Made by a program: the position numbers and the translations under genes. From positions 1-10,175 of the forward strand of contig JAFDVT010000236.1 in assembly GCA_018268875.1 (NCBI GenBank): a stretch of 10,175 bases of DNA, given 5' to 3'. The stretch's first letter is position 1. Each line of letters opens with the position of its first letter. Origin of the DNA: Acidobacteriota bacterium (lineage in GTDB: Bacteria; Acidobacteriota; Terriglobia; Bryobacterales; Bryobacteraceae). Under the pieces are notes generated by a model. It was not told the origin of the DNA, did no database searches, and saw only the letters and a list, made by a program, of their open reading frames with translations. Positions 4,576 to 10,175 of the stretch are shown here, piece by piece.

Positions 4576-6660
4576 GTGGTGCAGCGAACGTTGGTCGTCC
4601 TTTTCCTGATTTGCTCTTTCCTTGGATCGGCGCAAAAGCGTACCGCTCCGGCCCAATATCGAGGTTGGCCCGCGGCCGGCGGCGGACCCGATTCCATTCG
4701 CTACTCCAGCTTGAAGCAGATCAACACAAAGAACGTTGCGAAGTTGCGCGTGGCCTGGGAATACGACACCGGCGACGGAGAAAAAGGAAGCGAGATCCAG
4801 TGCAACCCCATCCTTGTCGATGGCGTGCTGTACGTCACCAGTCCCAAGCTTCGTGTCGTTGCGCTCGACGCGGCTTCCGGCAAGGAACTTTGGACCGTGG
4901 TTCCGCATGAAAGCGGCAAAGCGGAACGCGGCCGCAATCGAGGCTTGACGTATTGGCAAAGTGGCGCCGAAAAACGTCTGTTCCTGATTGCGAAGAATTG
5001 GCTCGTCGCCATCGACGCGACCGTTGGCAAAGTGGTCTGGCGTGTCGACCTGCGCGAGGGCCTGGGGCGCGATCCCACAACCGTCAGCATCACCGGAACC
5101 TCGCCCGGCGTGGTGTACAAGGACATGCTAATCATCGGCAGTCTGGTGCCGGAAAGCCTGCCTTCCGCGCCTGGCGACATTCGCGCGTTCGACGTCCGCA
5201 CCGGCAAGGTTCGCTGGACCTTTCACACGCTGCCTCGCCCCGGCGAATTCGGGTACGACACGTGGCCCAAAGATGCGTGGACGTATTCCGGTGGCACAAA
5301 TTCCTGGCCCGGCATGGCGCTTGATGAGAAGCGCGGCATCGTGTTCGCGCCCACCGGTTCCGCGTCCTTCGATTTTTATGGAGCCAATCGCCACGGCGAC
5401 AATCTGTTCGCGAACTCGATGCTCGCCTTGCGCGCCGACACCGGCGAACGCATCTGGCATTTTCAGTTCGTCAAACACGATGTGTGGGATCGCGACTTTC
5501 CGGCGCCGCCGAGCCTCGTGACCGTTCGCCGCGAAGGCAAGCTTGTCGACGCCGTAGCGCAGGCCACCAAGTCCGGCCACGTCCTGGTGTTCGACCGCGA
5601 GACCGGCAAGCCTCTGTTTCCGATGGAGGAAAAAGCGGTTGCCGCGAGCGACGTCGAAGGCGAACTGCTCGCCAAAACCCAGGTTCTGCCGCTCAAGCCC
5701 GCGCCGTTTTCCCGCCAGGAACTGACTGCGGAAATGCTGAGCAATCGCACGCCGGAGGTCAATAAGATCCTCCGCGAACGCTTCCGTACGATTCGCAGCG
5801 GACCCCAGTTCACGCCCCCCAGTCGCGAAGGCACGATTGTGTTTCCGGGCTTTGATGGCGGCGCCGAATGGGGCGGGCAGGCGTTCGATCCCGAGACTGG
5901 CTTGTACTACGTCAACGCGAACGAAATGGCATGGATCCTGCGTCTGGTGCCGCGCCCCACGCAGACCGGCAAACTCAGCGGCAAGACGCTCTACACGGCC
6001 AATTGCGCGGCCTGCCATCGCGAAGACCGTGGAGGTTCGCCGCCCCAGTTCCCGTCGCTGATCGACCTCGCCAAACACATGTCGCGCGCCGAGGCGACCG
6101 AGATCACCAAGAACGGCCGCAGCCGAATGCCCGGGTTTGCGCACCTGCCCGCCGACCGCCTGGAAGCGATTCTCGACTACGTCCTGCTCGGCGAATCAAC
6201 GGAGGCCGCCGCGGGCGCCGATGCTTCGTCGCCGAACGACCTGAAGTACGCCACCGACGGTTACAACAAGTTCACCGATCCCGATGGCTATCCCGCCATC
6301 GCGCCGCCCTGGGGGACGCTGAACGCGATCAACCTCGACACGGGCGAATACGCCTGGAAGATTCCGTTTGGCGAATTTCCGAGTCTCGCGGACAAGACCA
6401 CGGGGAGCGAGAACTACGGCGGTCCTGTGGTGACGGCCGGAGGCCTCCTGTTTATCGGCGCGACCAATTACGACCGCAAGTTCCGCGCCTACGACAAGAA
6501 GACCGGCAAGCTGCTATGGCAGACCGAATTGCCCGCTGGAGGCAACGCCACGCCCGCCGTATATGAGGTGAAAGGCAAGCAGTACGTGGTGATCGCGGCC
6601 GGGGGAGGCAAGAGTGGACAGCCGTCCGGCGGCAAGTACGTCGCGTTCGCGCTGCCCTAG
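4576..6660 (+). CDS. Exported PQQ-dependent dehydrogenase with embedded cytochrome c domain
   Basis: This 694-residue quinoprotein probably oxidises a sugar or alcohol in the periplasm and passes electrons from PQQ to its own heme. An N-terminal signal peptide (about 1-20) is followed by propeller repeats of the AxDxxTGxxxW type. RYSSLKQINTKNV near the start, HDVWDRDFPAPP (301-312, Asp305/Asp307) and ATKSGHVLVFDRETGK (Lys332) resemble PQQ glucose dehydrogenases. The last blades include ENYGGPVVTAGGLLFIGATN and the terminal GKQYVVIAAGGG. A heme c domain interrupts the propeller at about 468-540: Cys477-Ala-Ala-Cys480-His481, with Met518 in RMPGF as probable distal ligand. There is no adjacent Cys pair as in methanol dehydrogenase. 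The substrate cannot be read from sequence. The start is GTG 4576 or GTG 4579, with no ATG and no Shine-Dalgarno site; an in-frame stop at 4564 limits extension. A leaderless message from the -10-like TATCAT at 4567-4572 is possible. No PQQ biosynthesis gene is in view. Confidence 0.92.
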   Translation: MVQRTLVVLFLICSFLGSAQKRTAPAQYRGWPAAGGGPDSIRYSSLKQINTKNVAKLRVAWEYDTGDGEKGSEIQCNPILVDGVLYVTSPKLRVVALDAASGKELWTVVPHESGKAERGRNRGLTYWQSGAEKRLFLIAKNWLVAIDATVGKVVWRVDLREGLGRDPTTVSITGTSPGVVYKDMLIIGSLVPESLPSAPGDIRAFDVRTGKVRWTFHTLPRPGEFGYDTWPKDAWTYSGGTNSWPGMALDEKRGIVFAPTGSASFDFYGANRHGDNLFANSMLALRADTGERIWHFQFVKHDVWDRDFPAPPSLVTVRREGKLVDAVAQATKSGHVLVFDRETGKPLFPMEEKAVAASDVEGELLAKTQVLPLKPAPFSRQELTAEMLSNRTPEVNKILRERFRTIRSGPQFTPPSREGTIVFPGFDGGAEWGGQAFDPETGLYYVNANEMAWILRLVPRPTQTGKLSGKTLYTANCAACHREDRGGSPPQFPSLIDLAKHMSRAEATEITKNGRSRMPGFAHLPADRLEAILDYVLLGESTEAAAGADASSPNDLKYATDGYNKFTDPDGYPAIAPPWGTLNAINLDTGEYAWKIPFGEFPSLADKTTGSENYGGPVVTAGGLLFIGATNYDRKFRAYDKKTGKLLWQTELPAGGNATPAVYEVKGKQYVVIAAGGGKSGQPSGGKYVAFALP

Positions 6661-7811
6661 TTTGCCAAGCCCTCGATCGAACGTACGGTCGCGCCCTCGC
6701 GCCAGAGGCGGCTACGGGTTTGCCCCTTTTTCGCGACCACGGATTTGTATTCGAGCAGGAACCACTCCGCGCTTTCCGGCGTGTCCCACGTGGACGCGTA
6801 GGTCAGCACTGGTTCGCCCTTCTTGCCGTGATACAGCCGGTAGGTTCCACCACGCCAATGCGGCGCGATACGATCGGCTACGACGTCATCGTGATACTGC
6901 CGCAGCAGGACATAGTGGTCGAACTCGCCCATGCTGCCTTCGGCCTTCAGCTTGTAACCCTTGGGCGCGTCGGGAGCCTTCACCTCCAGCGGCTTTTCCC
7001 CCTGTTGCCAGGTCTCCGGGTGAAGGATCTGCCGCGTCGAATCGGGCGGATTCGTGAACACCTCGGTGAACCCCTTCACGCCTTTGCTCTTGTGGACCTC
7101 GTTCTGGAACAACAAGCCACGCGTGTAAGGAAAGATCAGCGATTCGCGCAAATACATCGGCACTTCGGCCAGCACAGGGAAGCCCGCGCCACCCGATGCG
7201 GCGTTCATGTTGGCGTTGGCCAGAAGTTCGATCGGAACCGAAGGCTCGCGGCCCGCGCGAACCGCCATGTACGCCCACATCAACCAGGTCGCCTGGCCTT
7301 CCACCACCGCTTGCCGCGCCACCGCCTGATCGTCGCCTTCCATGCCACCCTTGATGAACTTGCGTAGCGAAAACCGCTGGTCGGCAAGGGCGTGCGCCAA
7401 CTCGTGCGCCAGCGTAACCCGGCGTTCGAGCGTACTTTCGTTCGTCTCCAAAACATACAGGCGCCGCCGGTTGTAGTCGTAAAACGCGGCCGCCTGTTCG
7501 GTGATCAGGTCCACCGTGCTTTTGCGAAGATCGAATCCCTGGGGAATCAGACCCAGCATCTGCAGGATCTCCTGCTCGATCTTGACGTCCTCGTCCTTCA
7601 CTTCCTGCTTCAGACGCTTGGTCACAAAATCGCGCAGCTTGTCCCGCGTGATGTAGGACGCGGTGACTTTGCGCTTCACCGGCCAACCGGTAATCTTGCT
7701 CAGGTCCGCCAGGATCGTGTCGATTTCGCCAAAAAGTTCGTCCTTGACCTCGGGTTTGTCCTTCGCGACCAGGGGGAAAACGAGGAAAAGGAATACAAGA
7801 GCTAGCTTCAT
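6657..7811 (-). CDS. Exported HExxH zinc metallopeptidase-like protein
   Basis: Numbered from the ATG at 7811, this 384-residue protein has a short signal peptide (MKLALVFLFLVFPLVAKD). It also has a zinc-peptidase motif, LAHELAHALADQ, with His136, Glu137 and His140. Glu171 in AVVEGQATW is a likely third metal ligand, in the gluzincin pattern. The segment between them, GDDQAVARQAVVEG, is typical of Acidobacterial and Myxococcal proteins annotated only as hypothetical. The N-terminal third (20-105) is charged and helical and may act as a prodomain; that is a guess. The natural substrate is unknown. A TTG three codons further upstream (7820) is possible, but the ATG gives a cleaner signal peptide. 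The stop shares a CTAG with the stop of the convergent PQQ gene. Confidence 0.8.
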   Translation of the reverse strand: MKLALVFLFLVFPLVAKDKPEVKDELFGEIDTILADLSKITGWPVKRKVTASYITRDKLRDFVTKRLKQEVKDEDVKIEQEILQMLGLIPQGFDLRKSTVDLITEQAAAFYDYNRRRLYVLETNESTLERRVTLAHELAHALADQRFSLRKFIKGGMEGDDQAVARQAVVEGQATWLMWAYMAVRAGREPSVPIELLANANMNAASGGAGFPVLAEVPMYLRESLIFPYTRGLLFQNEVHKSKGVKGFTEVFTNPPDSTRQILHPETWQQGEKPLEVKAPDAPKGYKLKAEGSMGEFDHYVLLRQYHDDVVADRIAPHWRGGTYRLYHGKKGEPVLTYASTWDTPESAEWFLLEYKSVVAKKGQTRSRLWREGATVRSIEGLAN

Positions 7812-7840
7812 CCGGTACAATTAAGTTTCCGTAGATTCTT

Positions 7841-7845
7841 AGGAG
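7841..7845 (+). promoter_or_regulatory. Shine-Dalgarno site fixing a TTG start
   Basis: AGGAG lies 8 nt upstream of the TTG at 7854. It is the clearest ribosome binding site in the window and is the main reason for calling the small gene with this start. TACAAT at 7816-7821 is a possible -10 element for the same gene, without a recognisable -35. Confidence 0.75.
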
Positions 7846-7853
7846 TTATCAAG

Positions 7854-8018
7854 TTGGCTACCCAGACCGCAAAGAAGACCGAAAAGACGAATCCGAACTT
7901 GTACCAGGCCGAATACCTCGGCAGCGGCACCTTCATCATCAGCAAGCCGAAGCGTAAGGCGGCCAAGCGCCGTCAGTCCGCCCTCAAGGGGACCACGCGC
8001 GGCGCCCGCAAGGCGTAA
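7854..8018 (+). CDS. Small basic protein of 54 residues, function unknown
   Basis: A TTG start with a well-placed AGGAG opens a 54-codon frame ending in TAA. The protein begins MATQTAKKTEKTNPNLYQAE. A short hydrophobic patch follows (GSGTFIIS, 23-30), then a strongly basic tail rich in Lys and Arg (KPKRKAAKRRQSALKG, 31-46, ending TTRGARKA). Fourteen Lys/Arg against two Glu give it a very high pI, so RNA or DNA binding, or association with the ribosome, is plausible but unproved. I do not recognise the family. It is divergent from the metallopeptidase gene (42 nt gap). A perfect hairpin follows its stop, so it looks like a complete single-gene transcription unit. The codons look like those of real genes here, mostly G/C-ending. 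Confidence 0.75.
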   Translation: MATQTAKKTEKTNPNLYQAEYLGSGTFIISKPKRKAAKRRQSALKGTTRGARKA

Positions 8019-8046
8019 GAAGCCCCGCATTTTCCAAGACATTTTA

Positions 8047-8076
8047 AGGGCGGTGATCGGCAAAGATCACCGCCCT
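8047..8076. terminator. Perfect 12-bp hairpin between convergent genes
   Basis: AGGGCGGTGATC (8047-8058) and GATCACCGCCCT (8065-8076) are exact inverted copies around the loop GGCAAA. The hairpin lies between the stop of the small basic gene (8018) and the stop of the convergent minus-strand gene (8099). The T tracts are modest in both directions: ATCACTGTTTCGTCTT on the plus side, TTAAAAT on the minus side. A bidirectional terminator is the simplest reading. Confidence 0.78.
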
Positions 8077-8098
8077 ATCACTGTTTCGTCTTCCACTC

Positions 8099-9316
8099 TT
8101 AGTTGGACCAGTCGATGGTTTCCGACATCACCACCCGGTCCTTGGGATAAAGCTCCAGCTTGAACTTCCCCTTGGGGCTCGAAAAGCGGTAAATCACGCT
8201 GCCCGTCTGCAACTGGCTGCTATCCAGATCCACGCGCTTCGAATACGGCCCGTCCTGAATGTCCAGGACTCCTTTCGACGACGTCCGGACAGCGCCGTTG
8301 GTCCTGTCCCAACGAACAATCAGATCCGATTGGCGGCGCTCCACGCCCAGGCTCAACGAATACGGATCCTGCGACGTCGCTTTGCCGCCGTTGAACGTCA
8401 AAGCCGCTTGAAACCCTAGCAGGACTCCCAACAGCAAAAAGATGAACGACAGCGGGAACCACACCCAGTTCCGCTTGGTGCGCGGAATGCCGCCCGCCAT
8501 CGACGGCACCGGATAGTTCAGGTGCGGAGCCGGCGGCAACGGCGAAAACTGCGGTTGTTGTGGCTGCGGCGTAAACATCGGCTGCGTAACGGCCGCAGAC
8601 GGCTGCGGGTCCCGGGCCATAGCCGCTTCCTGGATGCTCGCCAGACCTTCGCGGCCATGTGCGCGACCGGTGGCCGGCAACGATTGCGGCGAAGGAGCAG
8701 GTGATGACGGCGGTGGCGGCGACGGCGCGGCAGGACGACGTTCGCCAAGCGGCCTGCGCTGTGGCGCGGCGCCCGATTCGAGTTCGCTCCGCCGGAACGG
8801 GAACTCCAGCGGCGTCGGATCCACCAGCGCGCCTTCTTCGTAGAAATGAAAGCCCGCGCGGCTGGCCTGCATCGCCGAAGGACGAATCAACAGCACCACC
8901 TGGTCGGGACCCGGGAAGTAGCTTTGACAGTATTCCAGGTCCTCAGGACCGAGCGACATGCGTTCCCGCGTGTTGCTCCGGTAGTAACCGACGCAGGCGC
9001 CGCCAGCCGATGCCACCGCGGCCGCCAGGCCTTCCACGTCTTCGTTCGAAAGGACGTACGATGGTCCAAAGCGATGCGTACACGGCACCGGCAGAAAGTC
9101 CGTAATCGTCACTTCCAGCTTGCCGTTCGGGCGTTGTGCCGAACCAATGAGAATGCCGCCGACTTCCGCTCCGCGCTTGGGGACGGAGCCGAAACCATCG
9201 ACGATATGATGCATCATGCGGTCGACCGTGTCGAGGTCGATGTGTATGCGGATCGCCTTGCCGGGCGGTTCCCACGTCCAGAATCCCGCGGATGCCTTTT
9301 CGTGCAGCGTTGCCAA
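8099..9316 (-). CDS. Membrane-anchored protein with degenerate JAMM/MPN-like domain, Pro-rich linker and external beta domain
   Basis: The 405-residue protein has three parts. Residues 20-170 resemble a JAMM/MPN fold: EVGGILIG with Glu51, and later GYYRSNTRERMSLGPEDL (110-127). Aligned to the JAMM signature HxHPx(6)Sx(2)D, the metal-binding His pair is replaced by Arg113 and Asn115 and the Ser by Gly123, while Asp126 is kept. Peptidase activity is therefore unlikely and a scaffold or binding role is more plausible. Residues about 182-283 are rich in Pro, Gln, Ala and Ser and probably disordered. One transmembrane helix (284-304) with basic residues before it suggests N-in topology, and the last ~90 residues look like an external beta domain. 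The start is TTG 9316 with AGGA 7 nt upstream. The function is unknown. It is divergent from rsmI with a 23-nt gap. Confidence 0.8.
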   Translation of the reverse strand: MATLHEKASAGFWTWEPPGKAIRIHIDLDTVDRMMHHIVDGFGSVPKRGAEVGGILIGSAQRPNGKLEVTITDFLPVPCTHRFGPSYVLSNEDVEGLAAAVASAGGACVGYYRSNTRERMSLGPEDLEYCQSYFPGPDQVVLLIRPSAMQASRAGFHFYEEGALVDPTPLEFPFRRSELESGAAPQRRPLGERRPAAPSPPPPSSPAPSPQSLPATGRAHGREGLASIQEAAMARDPQPSAAVTQPMFTPQPQQPQFSPLPPAPHLNYPVPSMAGGIPRTKRNWVWFPLSFIFLLLGVLLGFQAALTFNGGKATSQDPYSLSLGVERRQSDLIVRWDRTNGAVRTSSKGVLDIQDGPYSKRVDLDSSQLQTGSVIYRFSSPKGKFKLELYPKDRVVMSETIDWSN

Positions 9317-9323
9317 CGTTTTA

Positions 9324-9327
9324 TCCT
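9324..9327 (-). promoter_or_regulatory. Shine-Dalgarno site for the TTG start at 9316
   Basis: On the minus strand AGGA, followed by TAAAACG, stands 7 nt before the TTG. No ATG or GTG start that keeps the N-terminal JAMM-like region is nearby, so this site decides the start. It lies inside the 23-nt gap to rsmI. Confidence 0.6.
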
Positions 9328-9339
9328 AACAACTTCAAG

Positions 9340-10152
9340 ATGCTATTCGTAGTCGCTACTCCTATCGGCAATTTGGAGGATATTACGTATCGTGCCGTAC
9401 GCATTTTACGCGAGGCCAACGTAATCGCCTGCGAAGACACCCGCCAAACCCGAAAACTGCTGGATCATTACGGCATCGCCACCACCGCCGTCAGCTATCA
9501 CGAACACAACGAGGAGCATCGCACGGCGGAACTGTTGCGCAGGCTCGCGGCCGGCGAAACCGTTGCGCTGGTGAGCGACGCGGGCACGCCTTTGATCTCA
9601 GACCCCGGCTTCCACCTGGTTCGCGAGGCCCGTGCGGCGGGCATTGCCGTGGTGCCTGTACCCGGCGCCTCGGCGTCCATCAGCGCGCTCAGCGCCAGCG
9701 GACTGCCCACCGATTCGTTCCGCTTTGGAGGCTTCCTGCCGCAGAAGAAATCGCAACGCGTGGAGGCCCTGCGCGAACTCGCCGGCGACACCTCCACGCT
9801 GATTTTTTACGAAGCGCCGCATCGCATTCTGGACACGCTGGAAGACGTCGAGGCTGCGATGCCGGGGCGGCCCGTGGTGGTGGCGCGCGAGGTCACCAAG
9901 CTGCACGAGGAGTTCCTGACGGGTTCGGCGGCCGAGGTACGCGAGGCCCTCGCTGCCCGCGACACTGTGCGAGGCGAAATCACGCTGCTGATCGGCAAGG
10001 GCGAACCTCGCGCCGAAACGGACGAGCGTCCACTGGCCGAAGCCGTTGCCGAACTCGAACGCGCCGGAATTTCCCGCATGGACGCCATCAAACAGGTGGC
10101 GCGCGACCGCGGCCTCGGCAAACGCGATGTCTATCGCGAACTCAGCCGATAA
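9340..10152 (+). CDS. rsmI: 16S rRNA (cytidine-1402-2'-O)-methyltransferase RsmI
   Basis: RsmI uses S-adenosylmethionine to 2'-O-methylate C1402 in the decoding centre of 16S rRNA, acting on the 30S subunit in the cytoplasm. The 270-residue protein opens with LFVVATPIGNLEDITYRA, then IACEDTRQTRKLLDHYGI and SYHEHNE. Next come the tetrapyrrole-methylase-fold glycine loop LVSDAGTPLISDPG and VPVPGASASISALSASGLPTD, all hallmarks of the family. PQKKSQR and FYEAPHR also match. The ATG at 9340 puts the conserved motif at residue 3, as expected. The frame is open further upstream to 9292, but that would overlap the divergent gene and add residues unlike the family. No good Shine-Dalgarno site is seen. 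Length is close to the usual ~280. Identification is firm. Confidence 0.97.
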   Translation: MLFVVATPIGNLEDITYRAVRILREANVIACEDTRQTRKLLDHYGIATTAVSYHEHNEEHRTAELLRRLAAGETVALVSDAGTPLISDPGFHLVREARAAGIAVVPVPGASASISALSASGLPTDSFRFGGFLPQKKSQRVEALRELAGDTSTLIFYEAPHRILDTLEDVEAAMPGRPVVVAREVTKLHEEFLTGSAAEVREALAARDTVRGEITLLIGKGEPRAETDERPLAEAVAELERAGISRMDAIKQVARDRGLGKRDVYRELSR

Positions 10153-10175
10153 TAGAAAGACATGGCATTTTGTTC

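Noticed and set aside
5128..6144. A 338-codon open frame antisense to the PQQ dehydrogenase gene.
   Set aside because: The opposite strand is an unmistakable quinoprotein with intact motifs. The antisense product has no recognisable motif and is typical of frames created by G/C-biased third positions.
8522..8760. Low-complexity repetitive sequence suggesting a repeat element.
   Set aside because: It is the Pro/Gln/Ser-rich linker of the JAMM-like membrane protein in frame, not a DNA repeat.
9292..9339. An upstream extension of rsmI to the ATG at 9292.
   Set aside because: It would overlap the start of the divergent gene and add 16 residues with no counterpart in RsmI, whose conserved VATPIGNLxDI motif normally sits a few residues from the N-terminus.
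10162..10175. ATG at 10162 as the start of a further gene.
   Set aside because: Only a few codons are visible, the upstream AGAAAG is a weak and too-close ribosome site, and nothing can be recognised.

Overview
The window is GC-rich, tightly packed bacterial chromosome with no rRNA, tRNA, insertion sequence, CRISPR array or phage gene. The gene set suggests an Acidobacteriota member, possibly from the Solibacter/Bryobacter side: a fused polytopic-membrane/spermidine-synthase-like protein, a PQQ dehydrogenase with a built-in cytochrome c domain, a degenerate JAMM-like membrane protein with a long Pro-rich linker, and frequent TTG/GTG starts. This assignment is inference from gene style only.

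Layout. 1-1434 (minus strand) is the front of a histidine operon in the order hisI, a HAD-family phosphatase and hisH, with overlapping reading frames; hisH runs off the left edge. 1435-1604 is not empty. It holds what looks like a complete ribosome-mediated attenuator for that operon: a 14-residue leader peptide with six His codons (MLSTRHHHRHHHGA), a 10-bp antiterminator pairing, and a GC-rich terminator hairpin with a U tract just before hisI. This is the most interesting feature of the window. 1605-4016 (plus) is the divergent membrane/spermidine-synthase-like gene. 4021-4503 (minus) encodes a small zinc-ribbon membrane protein, convergent with it. 4576-6660 (plus) encodes the exported PQQ/cytochrome c dehydrogenase, and 6657-7811 (minus) an exported HExxH metallopeptidase; these two share a CTAG at their stops. 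7854-8018 (plus) is a small, very basic 54-residue protein with a TTG start and a clear AGGAG site. A perfect 12-bp hairpin follows, then a minus-strand JAMM-like/Pro-rich/single-TM protein (8099-9316), then rsmI (9340-10152, plus).

How the genes work together. HisI and HisH act in histidine biosynthesis. The HAD protein sits between them, overlaps both, and is a good candidate for the histidinol-phosphate phosphatase step. The attenuator would couple transcription of all three to charged tRNA-His. The other genes look like independent single-gene units alternating in strand, with very short divergent and convergent gaps. Promoters therefore probably lie in or beside neighbouring coding sequence, and none was identified with confidence.
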